DNA of 64,000 nucleotides from an uncultured Muribaculaceae bacterium (GCA_948788915.1 CAQFOZ010000001.1:1-64000); one strand, 5' to 3'. Counted from the stretch's first letter, positions 9,662 through 20,681 are shown. Made by a program: numbers and translations. The notes: generated by a model from the letters alone, not told the origin.

Positions 9662-10201
9662 TTAATATTTGTTCTTTAAGTTTTTGGAAAACAGCAGAAG
9701 ATCTTTATCTTCATTTCCTGTCCGTATCCAACCGGGTATACATCCGCATTGTGAAAAGTTCTGTTTCCTAAAAAGTTTTATACTCTCTTTATTATTAATA
9801 ACAATTTTTGCGCCAAGTTTATCAAGATTTAATAAATAAAATGCATAATTTTCCAATAAATTGAGTGCCCTTGTTGCCAGTCCCCTGTTTCTGAATGCGG
9901 GAAGTATATATATACCTATGAATGCGCGGCGGTGAATTGCTGAGATTTCGTATAGATCGACAATCCCTGCCATAGTTTTCTCTGCTTTGTGTTCTACGAT
10001 CAGTCTCAGTTGTCCGTCGTGGAACGGATCTGCCCTGTATGAAAGTGCATAATCAGTCAGAATTGTACGTGAAATTGGAGCTGACATGCTGTTTTCAACC
10101 CATTGGGAGGAGTCATTTTCCACATCCCACATAAATTCAGCGTCTTCTGTATCTACAGCACGGAGTCTGAGGATATCGTCTTCAAGGAATTTATGACGCA
10201 T
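9662..10201 (-). CDS. GNAT-family N-acetyltransferase (RimJ/RimL type)
   Basis: The 179-residue protein shows the acetyltransferase_3 pattern: an N-terminal LRAVDTEDAEFMW strand-helix and an acetyl-CoA-binding segment with RNRGLATRALNLLENYAF near residues 120-140. Such enzymes acetylate protein N-termini or small amines; the substrate here is unknown. The gene begins 2 bp after the recR stop, implying coupling. Confidence 0.85.
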   Translation of the reverse strand: MRHKFLEDDILRLRAVDTEDAEFMWDVENDSSQWVENSMSAPISRTILTDYALSYRADPFHDGQLRLIVEHKAEKTMAGIVDLYEISAIHRRAFIGIYILPAFRNRGLATRALNLLENYAFYLLNLDKLGAKIVINNKESIKLFRKQNFSQCGCIPGWIRTGNEDKDLLLFSKNLKNKY

Positions 10202-10203
10202 AA

Positions 10204-10833
10204 TTAATTATTTTTGTTAAATGAGTTTGTGAAAGGCATCCTGTTCTGTATTGATCTTCCCAAAGTCAGTTCGTCTGTATATTCAAGTTCGTTTCCTATG
10301 CTTAATCCGCGTGCGAGCATAGTGACTTTAACCGGCAGATGCGATAGCTTACGGAATATGTAGAAGTTTGTTGTGTCGCCTTCCATTGTGGGGCTGAGTG
10401 CAAGTATAATCTCTTCGATTCCTTCTTTTTCAACTCTTTCAATTAGACTTTCAATCTCAAGATCCGATGGACTTATACCGTCAAGTGGTGATATAAGTCC
10501 TCCAAGAACATGATAAAGACCGTGGTGTACATGCGTTGACTCAATTGTGAGTACATCCTTTACATTTTCCACGACACATACGGTCGTGCTATCCCTTTTG
10601 TGGTCACCGCATATGGGGCATATATCTTTGTCGCTAATGTTATGGCAACGCGTACAATATTTTATATTGTCGCGCATTGTTATTATGGAATTCCCAAGAT
10701 CATGGGCCATACTTTTCTCTTGTCTGAGTATATGAAGCGCAAGTCTGAGGGCGGTTTTGTGTCCGATTCCCGGTAGTTTTGCCAATTCAGCTATTGCATT
10801 TTCAAGTAGAGGGGAATTTAAATTCAGTTCCAT
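10204..10833 (-). CDS. recR: Recombination mediator protein RecR
   Basis: At 209 residues it matches RecR in length and layout: N-terminal helix-hairpin-helix (LPGIGHKTALRLALH), a four-Cys zinc finger (CTRC...CPIC, residues about 57-72), a Toprim domain, and a C-terminal Walker-B-like region. RecR acts with RecO/RecF to load RecA onto SSB-coated gaps. It is the first gene of the minus-strand operon, divergent from ruvA across only 59 bp. Confidence 0.96.
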   Translation of the reverse strand: MELNLNSPLLENAIAELAKLPGIGHKTALRLALHILRQEKSMAHDLGNSIITMRDNIKYCTRCHNISDKDICPICGDHKRDSTTVCVVENVKDVLTIESTHVHHGLYHVLGGLISPLDGISPSDLEIESLIERVEKEGIEEIILALSPTMEGDTTNFYIFRKLSHLPVKVTMLARGLSIGNELEYTDELTLGRSIQNRMPFTNSFNKNN

Positions 10834-10892
10834 TTTTATTATTTTATTGCAAATTTAAGAATTTTCTGACTAATTTGTTATAAATTTGAACT

Positions 10893-11471
10893 ATGTTAGA
10901 TTATTTAAACGGCAAGGTAACCGAGCTGAATCCCACATATGTGGTAATTGATTGCCAGGGCGTCGGTTATGAGGTTAATATCAATCTTATAGATTATTCA
11001 GCTCTCAAGGATGCTGAGACATCGAAAATATATGTCCATGAATCAATCAGGGAAGATGCTCATATCTTATATGGCTTTCTATCTAAATCGGGACGCGAGA
11101 TGTTTCGTATGCTGATCGGTGTGAGCGGAGTCGGACCAAATACGGCAAGACTTATCATGTCCTCTCTCGGGGTGACAGATCTGCAACGTGTGATAACAGA
11201 GGGAGACGAAAGGACTCTCAAGTCCGTAAAGGGGGTGGGAGCGCGGACAGCCCAGCGTATTATAGTAGATCTTAAGGATAAAATAAAAATGGAGGGTGAC
11301 GCGTTTATAACAAGTAAGCCAACCTCTGAGAATTTTGACGATTCCCTTGCAGCATTGGTGATGCTTGGCTTTTCTGCACAGCAGAGTCAGAAAGTTTTGC
11401 ATAAACTTTTTGAAGCCAATCCTGCACTGACAACGGAAAATGCAATAAAACAGGCGCTTACCATGCTATAA
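10893..11471 (+). CDS. ruvA: Holliday junction helicase subunit RuvA
   Basis: The 192-residue protein has the OB-fold N-terminal domain, two helix-hairpin-helix motifs (GVSGVGPNTARLI and VKGVGARTAQRII) and the C-terminal RuvB-binding domain. RuvA binds four-way junctions and directs RuvB-driven branch migration. Its TAA stop overlaps the sprA ATG by one base (TAATG), which points to translational coupling. ruvA directly upstream of sprA is a recurrent Bacteroidetes arrangement. Confidence 0.96.
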   Translation: MLDYLNGKVTELNPTYVVIDCQGVGYEVNINLIDYSALKDAETSKIYVHESIREDAHILYGFLSKSGREMFRMLIGVSGVGPNTARLIMSSLGVTDLQRVITEGDERTLKSVKGVGARTAQRIIVDLKDKIKMEGDAFITSKPTSENFDDSLAALVMLGFSAQQSQKVLHKLFEANPALTTENAIKQALTML

Positions 11472-14400
11472 TGCAGTTTAAGCGAGTACGGACAATAACA
11501 TCATATAAACGAGTATCTTTTGTAGCAATGGCATTGGCGTCATTGCTTTTGACATTTGTTGCCTACTCCCAGCAACAGGTTCATAAGACTGTACCTGAAA
11601 TTACTACGGCAAACCCTTTGAAAGAGGGCGAGTATCCGGCAGATCTCCGTACCCCGTCCAACATAACAACAGATGCTGTGTATGATCCGGAATTGGGAAT
11701 GTATGTTGTCCGGACAAGAATAGGTGAGACTGAGATCTCCACACCCTTTCTTCTTACACCTGAGCAGTATGCACAAGTCCAGTTCAGGCGGGATATGTTC
11801 GGATATTTCAAGCAGCAAAATTCACAGAATTTTGAAAACAAAGATAAAAAGCCTTTTAATATTTTTGATATGAACTTCGCTCTCGGTCCGCTTGAAAAAG
11901 TGTTTGGACCGGGAGGAGTGCGTCTTACTACCCAAGGGTCTATTCAACTTTCAATGGGAGTGAAAAGCAATAAAACGGACAATCCTGCGCTTTCATTGAG
12001 AAACAGGCGTAAGACTTATTTCGATTTCGATCAAAAGATTCAGGCTACAATAAATGCATCTGTAGGAGATAAGTTGAAATTCAACATGACTTATAATACC
12101 GATGCTACATTCGATTTTGACTCCAAAAATCTCAGACTCAATTATGAAGGCAAGGAGGACGAGATTATTAAAAATATTGAAGCCGGAAATGTGAGTATGA
12201 CTACCGGCTCAAGTCTTATACGTGGTGGTACGGCTCTTTTCGGATTGAAAACCAAGCTGCAATTTGGCAAACTCACACTTACCGGTCTTGTGTCGCAGCA
12301 AAACTCCGAATCAAAAACCGTTTCAACTACCGGAGGTGTGCAGTCTACAAAGTTCAGCATCAAGGCAGATAAATATGACGCAAACAGACACTTTTTTCTT
12401 TCGCAATATTTTTATGAGAATTACGACCGTTTTGCATCAAAGCTGCCGCATGTTTCATCAGGCATAAAGATTACAAGAATAGAGGTTTGGATAACCAATA
12501 AAAACAGTAATTTCAATGAGTCGAGAAACTTTGTGGGGTTTATGGATCTCGGTGAGAACCGTAATCTTGCTAATGACTATTGGAGTCCAGATCCTGCTGC
12601 AACGGTGCCAAGTAACCGGAATAACAACATGCTTACAATCCTTAAGGATCAGTATGCAGGCGCACGAAATATAAATATGGTCACTCAGACACTCGAACCA
12701 TTGAGAGCATACGGTATTGAAGGAGGAAAGGATTATGAAAAGGTGGAAAGCGCCCGGTTGCTTAAGTCTTCGGAATATATACTGAATGATGATCTTGGAT
12801 ACATATCTCTTAAGTCCGCACTCAATACAGATGAGGTTCTTGCTGTTGCTTTTGAATATACATACCAGGGGAAAGTGTATCAGGTTGGAGAGTTTTCAAG
12901 CGACGTGACTGCGACATCCGATTGTTTATATCTGAAGATGTTGAGAAGCACAACAGTCTCGCCCAAATTGCCGATGTGGCGTCTTATGATGAAGAATGTG
13001 TACTCACTTGGCGCATATCAGCTCCAGAGCAAGAATTTTAAAATGAATATTAAGTTCCTGAGTGATACTACAGGAACAGAGATCAATTATCTTCCTGTCG
13101 GTTCCATATCTAACAAGCCATTGCTGCAGGTGATGAATCTCGACAGGTTGGACTCAAATCAGGAATCCAATTCGGATGGCTTTTTTGATTATATAGAAGG
13201 TTATACAGTTCAGTCCTCTTCCGGGAAAATTATATTTCCTGTTGCTGAACCGTTCGGCTCGCACCTTGAGAGAATGATCGGTAATCAAGCAATTTCCGAA
13301 CAATATGTATATAAAGAGTTGTATGATTCCACACTTGTTGTCGCACAGCAGTTTGCCGATAAGAACAAGTATTCGCTGGTAGGTGAGTACCAGGCGTCAA
13401 ACGGTGCCCAGATACGTCTTAACGCAATGAACGTGCCGAGGGGATCTGTTGTGGTGATGGCGGGCGGTGTCGTGCTTACGGAAAACAGCGATTATACCGT
13501 GGATTATTCTATGGGTATCGTGACTATTACAAATCAGAGCATAATTGATTCCGGAACAAATGTAAGTGTAACTCTTGAGAATCAGTCCATGTTCAGTATG
13601 CAGAGAAAAACGCTCCTCGGACTCGATGCCCAGTATCGGTTTAATAAAGACTTCACATTGGGCGGAACGATAATGCATTTCTCAGAAAAAGCGTTGACTG
13701 AGAAAGTTAATATCGGTGATGAAGTAATCAACAATACAATGTGGGGGTTGAATCTTGCATATAACAAGGACTTTATGTGGCTGACAAATCTTGTCAATAA
13801 AATTCCTACGGTTAACGCCACCGCTCCTTCGCATATTAATCTTAATGCTGAATTTGCTCAACTCATACCACATAAACAGAAGAGTGGAAGTAACAGAGGA
13901 TCAAGCTATATAGATGACTTTGAAGCTACACAGACGGGAATTGACCTACGGTCTCCGTATTCTTGGTTTTTAGCTTCAACTCCCTATCAATCCGGTAAAG
14001 ACGCATTGTTTCCCGAGGCTACGCTGAGCAATAATGTAGATTATGGGAAGAACAGGGCATTGCTTGCATGGTATTATATTGACAGACTGTGGACACAACG
14101 CAATTCGTCTATGGTGCCGGGCTATATGAAGAGCGATCCTGCAATGTTGTCGAATCCATATGTAAGAGAGGTCAAAATAGATGAAATCTTTCCGTATCGT
14201 GATCTTTCATATGGTGAGGCGAATTATGTGCAGACCCTTAATCTTTCATTTTATCCTAAAGAGAGAGGACCATATAACCTTGATGCGGACAATATAGATG
14301 AAAACGGGAATCTGCTTAATCCGGAAAAGCGCTGGGGAGGGATCATGCGAAAAATGGATAATACAAATTTTGAATCATCCAATGTGGAATATCTCCAGTT

Positions 14401-17400
14401 CTGGATGCTTGATCCTTTCCTTGATCCGGATAATCCCAATCTTGAGGGAGGAGATTTGTATTTCAATTTCGGTGAGGTCAGTGAGGATATCCTAAAGGAC
14501 GGAATGAAGAGTTACGAGAACGGTTTGCCTATTGATGGAGTGAACACATATATAGCTGAAACCAACTGGGGAAAGGTGTCCCGTCAGAATTCGCTTTCAT
14601 ATGCGTTTGAGAATGCTCCGGCAGCTCGTCCTATGCAGGATGTCGGTCTTGACGGTTTGTCTAATGATGAAGAGTATACATTCGGTTCGTATAAAGAATA
14701 TCTTGATAAACTTAGGAGCAAACTTTCGGCATCTACAATCTCCGCCATGCAGGATGATCCGTTTTCTGCTATGAATGATCCGGCAGGAGATAATTATCAT
14801 TTCTTCCGCAGCCCATATTATGATGAGACAAAAGCTGATATTCTTACCCGTTATAAAAGGTACAACGGTGTAGAAGGCAACTCGTTGTCTCCCGATCAGT
14901 CTTCTAATCCGCAGTATCAGTCGTCCCGTTCCGTGCCTGATGTCGAGGATATAAATCAAGACAACACATTGAATGAGTATGAGCGCTATTTTCAATATAA
15001 AGTCTCGATTCGTCCGGAAGATCTGGAAGTAGGGAAGAACTATATAACCGATATGGTTGAGAAAGAGGTGCCCGTGCCGAGTGGACGCCAGCGCGCGGTA
15101 TGGTACCAGTTTAAAATACCCTTGAGTCAGCCGGAAAAGGTTATCGGTGATATAAAGGATTTCACAACTGTCAGGTTTGCGAGAATGTTCATGACCGGTT
15201 TTAAGGAAACCACACATCTTCGGTTTGCAACGTTGGAACTGGTTCGCGGAGAATGGAGGGATTATGCCTTTAATCTCAACAGCAGAAACGACTCTCCGGC
15301 CGAGGGCGAAATTGATATGACTGTAGTTAACATAGAGGAAAATTCCGGGCGTACACCGGTTAATTACGTTCTGCCTCCAGGTGTGGATCGTATTCAGGAT
15401 CCAGGTCAGTCTCAGGCAACCCAGCTAAACGAACAGTCGCTTTCCATAACTGTGAAAGGTCTTCAGCCCGGTGATGCCCGCGGAATATATAAAAATACGC
15501 AGATGGACATGCGTATATACAAGCGTCTTCAGATGTGGATACATGCAGAGGCTCTTGTGGATAATTCAACTAATCTCCATAACGGGGATCTTGCTTTGTT
15601 CATCAGGCTGGGATCTGATGTTAAAAACAACTATTATGAATATGAGATTCCGTTGGAGCTTACACCACCCGCCAATTATAACAACTTCAGCAGTGCGGAC
15701 AGGGCTAAGGTATGGCCGCTTTCCAATTACCTGAATGTGCCGCTTGATTTGTTTACGACACTAAAGACAGATCGGAATCGGGATAAAAGCAATAATACCG
15801 AAGGTGTAGGATATAATATCCTTTATTCACAATATGATGCTGACAATCCACAGAATACAGCTTCTGTACTGGGTAATCCGAGTCTGAGTGATGTGCGTGT
15901 CATGCTTATAGGCATACGAAATAAATCCAACAGTACTAAGGATGGCAACGTCTGGGTCAACGAGTTGAAGGTAACAGATTTTAACCAGTCGGGAGGATGG
16001 GCTGCGAACGCCAACATGAATTTATCGGTAAGTGATATTGCTATGCTGAATGTGTCTGCCCACAAGGAGACTTCGGGATTCGGGGGAGTGGACCAGCCGT
16101 TAAATTCGCGCCGGATGGAGGACTATGAGCAATATAATGTAGCGGTGCAAGGTGACATAGGACGATTCTTGCCGGAAAAGGCAAAACTTTCCGCTCCGAT
16201 ATATTTCTCGAAATCACAAGAGAATATCACGCCTAAATATAATCCTCTTGACCAGGACATCCTTCTCAAGGATGCCATTGATGCGGTTTCTACAAAACAG
16301 GAAAAGGATTCAATAAAGAATTATGCCCTGACCAAAAAGACAGTGGAGAGTTTCTCTATATCAAATTTCCGTTTCAATGTGCAGAGTAAGACTCCAATGC
16401 CGTGGGATCCTGCCAATTTCCAATTGTCATTCTCATATAACAAGCAGAAAAATATAGATCCGACAACTCAGTATGAATATACTAACGACTATCGCGGCAG
16501 CTTCCAATATTCCTATTCGCCCTACGTAAAGGGCTTAAAACCTTTCAAATGGATAAAAGGTAAGAATAAGACCGCCAAATTCTTTAGAGAATGGGAGATA
16601 AACTGGTTGTTTAATAATCTCACTTTCTACACGGGCATGAATCGCTATTACTATGAGCAGCAGACACGTAGCGAGGTTGATGTGGATTTCCAGCTTCCAG
16701 TACAGGTTAGCAAGAATTTTTCATGGGATCGTCAGTTGAGTCTTACGTGGAATATAATCAAATCGCTGAGTCTGTCGTTCTCGAGTAATACCGTGGCAAG
16801 AATTGAGGAATCGTTGGGCGCTGTCAATAAAAAACTCTATCCTACAGAGTATGAGCAATGGAAAGACACGGTTTTGTCTTCATTGAGACACCTCGGCACA
16901 CCCTGGAATTATAACCAGACTTTTTCCGGGACATATCGTGCACCATTTAATAAGATATCTGTCTTGGATTATCTTACAGGATCTGTAACCTATACATCGA
17001 CTTACCGGTGGGACAAGGGAGCGACAGTAGAAGACCTGTATCTTGGTAATTCAATACAGAATCAGACCACATGGAATGCGGATGCACGTTTGAATTTTGA
17101 AACACTGTTCAATAAGTCCAAGTATTTGCAGAGAATCAATAAGCGATTCTCTACTTCGTCAATGGCCCGTACTGCCAACCGGGGCACTATGCAACAGAAC
17201 CGGCAAAAGAAGTTTGAACGGGCATTCACTTTGTCGGCGGATACTTCAACCTTGGTTAAGCACAATCTTAGAACAAAAAAGATAAAGTTTTCCGCAATCT
17301 CTGCCGGCAAACCTTATAAGTTGAATTATAAAGTAATAGATGAAAATACAATAGAGATTCTGGATCGAGGCACCAAGTCTTATAAGATAACAGTCCGCGA

Positions 17401-18856
17401 AGACAATACTGAAAAGAAAAACTTTGGCAAGGAATTGGCAGATCATACCATACGTTTCTTTATGATGCCACGGTCGGCATCTTTCCGATGGAGAAGTGGA
17501 CATTCCATGAATCTGCCTTTGTTCTCTCCCAATATCGGCAATGTGTTCGGACAGTCTTTGTCTTATGGACCCATGACTCCCGGACTTGATTTCGCTTTCG
17601 GATTTTATGATGAAAGTTATATAGATAAGGCACTTGATAATAATTGGTTGCTGACCGATACTGATCAGGTGTCACCGGCTTTATATACAAAAAGCAATGA
17701 CTATAATTTTGAGCTGACACTTGAACCTGTATCCGGTCTCAAGATTGTGTTGACTTCCAATCTGACTGACAGTCGTACTGAACAGATCCAGTTTATGTAT
17801 AAAGATCGGCCTACTTCCTATACGGGATCATACTTGCGTACCCACATGGCTCTTCCTACAGCGCTTAAAAACAGTAAGGCCGAAAATGGGTATGAATCGG
17901 ATGCGTTCAATAGTTTTCTTGCATATATTCCTGTAATAGCGCAGCGTGTAGAGAATCAATATATAGGCAGAAACTATCCGACATCAGGATTTATGGAGGA
18001 TTCACATCTTGCCGGCTCTCCATATCAACCGAACGGAGAAGGAATCTCATCAACAAGTCCGGATGTGTTGATTCCGGCTTTCCTTGCCGCGTATAGCGGT
18101 ACGAGTGCGGATAAAATATCATTGAAGCATTTTGGAGGACTTGGTTCAATGAGGCCAAACTGGAAAATAACCTATGATGGCTTGATAAAGCTCGGAAATA
18201 TGTCGAGATGGTTCAAGGCATTTACTTTGACGCATGCATATCAATGTACATATTCTATCGGCTCCTATTCAAGCTACATGAATTGGGTGGGAATAGGGGG
18301 AGAACTGGGATTTGTCTATAATGAGCAGACAGGGAGTCCGATGCCTTCATCACCCTTTAATATTACATCCGTTGCTATTACGGAGAAATTTGCACCGCTT
18401 ATTGGTGCGAAACTGACTTTGTTTAATGATTTGACTTTTAATGCAGAATATCGTGATGCAAGAACATTGAACCTTAATACGTCTGCCGGACAAGTGGTTG
18501 AGACTACAAGTAAACAGTTCTCTGTCGGAGCGGGATATAAGATCGCTAATTTTAATTCTATTTTGAAAATAGGAAGCAGACAGGGTGGCGTTTCAAATGA
18601 TCTGTCAATGAATCTTGATATAGCACTCGCAAATAACCAGTCTTTAATAAGGAGGATAGAGACTGCTTACACACAGGCAACTACCGGCTCGCGTACTTTT
18701 TCAATTAACTTTATGGCAAGCTACGTCCTTAGTCGTCGTATTACACTCTCTGCATTTTTCGATCATCAGGTAAATACTCCGCTCGTATCGAATTCCGCTT
18801 ATCCAACCACGAATTCAAATTATGGTATTGCGGTAAATGTTTCGTTGGCAAGATAG
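11471..18856 (+). CDS. sprA: SprA, outer-membrane translocon of the type IX secretion system
   Basis: This 2,461-residue protein begins with a signal peptide (cleavage probably near residue 33) and continues as repeated beta-strand-rich sequence rich in aromatic/Asn motifs, matching SprA/Sov. In Flavobacterium the SprA barrel is the conducting pore of the type IX system. Length and start agree with the family, and no frameshift is visible over 7.4 kb. The window also encodes probable clients with type IX-like C-terminal domains (BspA-like at 24337-25893 and the hypothetical protein at 49919-50980). Confidence 0.95.
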   Translation: MQFKRVRTITSYKRVSFVAMALASLLLTFVAYSQQQVHKTVPEITTANPLKEGEYPADLRTPSNITTDAVYDPELGMYVVRTRIGETEISTPFLLTPEQYAQVQFRRDMFGYFKQQNSQNFENKDKKPFNIFDMNFALGPLEKVFGPGGVRLTTQGSIQLSMGVKSNKTDNPALSLRNRRKTYFDFDQKIQATINASVGDKLKFNMTYNTDATFDFDSKNLRLNYEGKEDEIIKNIEAGNVSMTTGSSLIRGGTALFGLKTKLQFGKLTLTGLVSQQNSESKTVSTTGGVQSTKFSIKADKYDANRHFFLSQYFYENYDRFASKLPHVSSGIKITRIEVWITNKNSNFNESRNFVGFMDLGENRNLANDYWSPDPAATVPSNRNNNMLTILKDQYAGARNINMVTQTLEPLRAYGIEGGKDYEKVESARLLKSSEYILNDDLGYISLKSALNTDEVLAVAFEYTYQGKVYQVGEFSSDVTATSDCLYLKMLRSTTVSPKLPMWRLMMKNVYSLGAYQLQSKNFKMNIKFLSDTTGTEINYLPVGSISNKPLLQVMNLDRLDSNQESNSDGFFDYIEGYTVQSSSGKIIFPVAEPFGSHLERMIGNQAISEQYVYKELYDSTLVVAQQFADKNKYSLVGEYQASNGAQIRLNAMNVPRGSVVVMAGGVVLTENSDYTVDYSMGIVTITNQSIIDSGTNVSVTLENQSMFSMQRKTLLGLDAQYRFNKDFTLGGTIMHFSEKALTEKVNIGDEVINNTMWGLNLAYNKDFMWLTNLVNKIPTVNATAPSHINLNAEFAQLIPHKQKSGSNRGSSYIDDFEATQTGIDLRSPYSWFLASTPYQSGKDALFPEATLSNNVDYGKNRALLAWYYIDRLWTQRNSSMVPGYMKSDPAMLSNPYVREVKIDEIFPYRDLSYGEANYVQTLNLSFYPKERGPYNLDADNIDENGNLLNPEKRWGGIMRKMDNTNFESSNVEYLQFWMLDPFLDPDNPNLEGGDLYFNFGEVSEDILKDGMKSYENGLPIDGVNTYIAETNWGKVSRQNSLSYAFENAPAARPMQDVGLDGLSNDEEYTFGSYKEYLDKLRSKLSASTISAMQDDPFSAMNDPAGDNYHFFRSPYYDETKADILTRYKRYNGVEGNSLSPDQSSNPQYQSSRSVPDVEDINQDNTLNEYERYFQYKVSIRPEDLEVGKNYITDMVEKEVPVPSGRQRAVWYQFKIPLSQPEKVIGDIKDFTTVRFARMFMTGFKETTHLRFATLELVRGEWRDYAFNLNSRNDSPAEGEIDMTVVNIEENSGRTPVNYVLPPGVDRIQDPGQSQATQLNEQSLSITVKGLQPGDARGIYKNTQMDMRIYKRLQMWIHAEALVDNSTNLHNGDLALFIRLGSDVKNNYYEYEIPLELTPPANYNNFSSADRAKVWPLSNYLNVPLDLFTTLKTDRNRDKSNNTEGVGYNILYSQYDADNPQNTASVLGNPSLSDVRVMLIGIRNKSNSTKDGNVWVNELKVTDFNQSGGWAANANMNLSVSDIAMLNVSAHKETSGFGGVDQPLNSRRMEDYEQYNVAVQGDIGRFLPEKAKLSAPIYFSKSQENITPKYNPLDQDILLKDAIDAVSTKQEKDSIKNYALTKKTVESFSISNFRFNVQSKTPMPWDPANFQLSFSYNKQKNIDPTTQYEYTNDYRGSFQYSYSPYVKGLKPFKWIKGKNKTAKFFREWEINWLFNNLTFYTGMNRYYYEQQTRSEVDVDFQLPVQVSKNFSWDRQLSLTWNIIKSLSLSFSSNTVARIEESLGAVNKKLYPTEYEQWKDTVLSSLRHLGTPWNYNQTFSGTYRAPFNKISVLDYLTGSVTYTSTYRWDKGATVEDLYLGNSIQNQTTWNADARLNFETLFNKSKYLQRINKRFSTSSMARTANRGTMQQNRQKKFERAFTLSADTSTLVKHNLRTKKIKFSAISAGKPYKLNYKVIDENTIEILDRGTKSYKITVREDNTEKKNFGKELADHTIRFFMMPRSASFRWRSGHSMNLPLFSPNIGNVFGQSLSYGPMTPGLDFAFGFYDESYIDKALDNNWLLTDTDQVSPALYTKSNDYNFELTLEPVSGLKIVLTSNLTDSRTEQIQFMYKDRPTSYTGSYLRTHMALPTALKNSKAENGYESDAFNSFLAYIPVIAQRVENQYIGRNYPTSGFMEDSHLAGSPYQPNGEGISSTSPDVLIPAFLAAYSGTSADKISLKHFGGLGSMRPNWKITYDGLIKLGNMSRWFKAFTLTHAYQCTYSIGSYSSYMNWVGIGGELGFVYNEQTGSPMPSSPFNITSVAITEKFAPLIGAKLTLFNDLTFNAEYRDARTLNLNTSAGQVVETTSKQFSVGAGYKIANFNSILKIGSRQGGVSNDLSMNLDIALANNQSLIRRIETAYTQATTGSRTFSINFMASYVLSRRITLSAFFDHQVNTPLVSNSAYPTTNSNYGIAVNVSLAR

Positions 18857-18949
18857 CACGCATGAATGAATAAATATGATAATAGTATTAATTACCGCTA
18901 TATTATATTAATATCAGTAAGTAAAGAACAATAGCAAGAAGTAGAAATT

Positions 18950-20614
18950 ATGGAGTGGATTCAAGATATACTTTTTAATCATTCAGCAATACAGGCGGTG
19001 ATAATTATTTCCATGATAATTGCACTGGGACTTGCGCTTGGTAAATTGCATTTCTGGGGAATCTCTTTAGGTGTGACATGGGTGTTTTTCGCAGGAATAT
19101 TTGCCGGTTATCTTGGCTTCTCGATTGACTCTGAAATGCTGGTTTTTGCTGAAAGTTTCGGATTGGCGTTGTTCATATATGAACTGGGATTAAAGGTTGG
19201 TCCCGGTTTTTTCAATTCATTTAAAAAGGGAGGCATTATTTATAATTTGTGGGGCCTTGCGGCTGTTTTATTCGGTACCGGGATTGCAGTTCTGCTTAGC
19301 TGTCTTTTTGGTGTATCGATGGCAGATATGGTTGGAATAATATCGGGGGCAACAACTAACACTCCGGCTCTTGGTGCTGCCCAGCAGGCTCTTAAGCAAT
19401 TGGGTATTTCATCAAGCGGGGCAGCGTTAAGTTGTGCTGTCACTTATCCGCTGGGTGTGATTGGTGTCATACTTGCCATAATTGTCATGCGCAGGACATT
19501 TGTGCGTCCATCTGATTTGGTAAACAGAAGTGCGGATGATGAAGATGTGACATATATTGCAACCTTTCAGGTAAAGAACCCTGCGATATATGGTAAGAAT
19601 ATTCAAGAAATAGCCAATCTGTCAACTGCAAAATTTATTGTAAGCCGTCTGTGGAGAAATGGACAGGTTTCGATTCCGGCATCAGATACGATCATTGAGG
19701 CCGAAGACAGATTGATGGCCATTACAGAAGAAAATAATATTCATTCACTTGAGATCCTTTTTGGAAAGCTTGAGAGCCGTGATTGGAATACGGGTGAAGT
19801 CGACTGGAATAAAATTGACAGCAATTTAATATCACGGCATCTTATAATCAGTAAACCGGAACTTAATGGCAAAAAGCTCGGTAGCCTGAAATTAAGAAAT
19901 TCTTATGGAATAAATATAACAAGAGTATTGCGTAGCGGTGTGAATCTTCTTGCAAAACCCGGATTGGTGCTTCAGCTGGGAGACAGGCTTACGGTAGTGG
20001 GAAAGGAAAGCCAGATTCAGGAGGTTGAAAAGCTTGTCGGTAATCGTCTTTTGAAATTGAAAGATCCAAACCTTGCTGCCATATTCATCGGACTTGTTCT
20101 TGGTCTCCTTTTAGGATCTGTTCCGCTCTTTGTACCCGGTATAAGTGTGCCGGTAAAATTAGGTTTGGCGGGAGGCCCCATAATAATGGGAATACTTATA
20201 GGGCGATTCGGACCTCAGTTCAGGATCGTGACATACACTACAAGAAGCGCCAATCTTATGCTCCGTGGAATCGGACTATCATTGTTTCTTGCATGTCTGG
20301 GTCTTGATTCCGGTAAACATTTTATAGATACCATTATGAACGGGGATGGATTGCTTTGGATTGGTCTGGGCTTTATAATAACTGTTGTTCCGGTATTGAT
20401 AATAGGATGGCTTGCTATGCGCGTTTCGAGACTTGATTTCGGTTCGGCATGTGGAATGCTTTGCGGGGCGATGGCAAATCCTATGGCACTGACCTATGCA
20501 AACGATATTGTTGAAGGTGATTCTCCATCAGTAAGCTACGCAACAGTTTATCCGGTGGCGATGTTCTCCCGTGTCATCATATCCCAGATTCTTGTTTTGT
20601 GTTTCTTACAGTGA
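18950..20614 (+). CDS. AspT/YidE-family transporter with two RCK_C domains
   Basis: The 554-residue inner-membrane protein has about five transmembrane helices, two tandem TrkA-C/RCK_C domains (about residues 200-365) and a second block of five helices. The duplicated transporter signatures are visible as GATTNTPALGAA (about 125) and GAMANPMALTYAND (about 505). The family includes the aspartate:alanine exchanger AspT and the uncharacterised E. coli YidE/YbjL. The substrate is unknown; a dicarboxylate or amino-acid exchanger is plausible. It starts 93 bp after sprA with no obvious terminator between, so co-transcription is possible. Confidence 0.85.
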   Translation: MEWIQDILFNHSAIQAVIIISMIIALGLALGKLHFWGISLGVTWVFFAGIFAGYLGFSIDSEMLVFAESFGLALFIYELGLKVGPGFFNSFKKGGIIYNLWGLAAVLFGTGIAVLLSCLFGVSMADMVGIISGATTNTPALGAAQQALKQLGISSSGAALSCAVTYPLGVIGVILAIIVMRRTFVRPSDLVNRSADDEDVTYIATFQVKNPAIYGKNIQEIANLSTAKFIVSRLWRNGQVSIPASDTIIEAEDRLMAITEENNIHSLEILFGKLESRDWNTGEVDWNKIDSNLISRHLIISKPELNGKKLGSLKLRNSYGINITRVLRSGVNLLAKPGLVLQLGDRLTVVGKESQIQEVEKLVGNRLLKLKDPNLAAIFIGLVLGLLLGSVPLFVPGISVPVKLGLAGGPIIMGILIGRFGPQFRIVTYTTRSANLMLRGIGLSLFLACLGLDSGKHFIDTIMNGDGLLWIGLGFIITVVPVLIIGWLAMRVSRLDFGSACGMLCGAMANPMALTYANDIVEGDSPSVSYATVYPVAMFSRVIISQILVLCFLQ

Positions 20615-20645
20615 TTAAACAGCTTTGTAGGGAAAGGGTATCGGA

Positions 20646-20681
20646 CCCGGTTTCCGGGATTGTGACTTGTCTCCAAGTCAC
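20646..20681. repeat. Tandem small hairpins downstream of the AspT-like gene
   Basis: Two hairpins follow the stop codon: CCCGG/CCGGG at 20646-20658 and an 8-bp stem GTGACTTG/CAAGTCAC at 20662-20681. The second resembles the GACTTG...CAAGTC hairpins at 24156 and 26444. They may form a terminator or a REP-like repeat. Nothing else is seen in 20615-20774. Confidence 0.5.

Noticed and set aside
10850..10888. Divergent -7 boxes (TAAATTTG) between recR and ruvA
   Set aside because: The plus-strand match would start transcription at or after the ruvA ATG, and neither match has a -33 element. The 59-bp spacer is AT-rich, so chance matches are expected.
14597..15217. 206-codon frame opposite sprA
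   Set aside because: Composition is that of an antisense shadow of the strongly supported sprA frame, with no recognisable domain.
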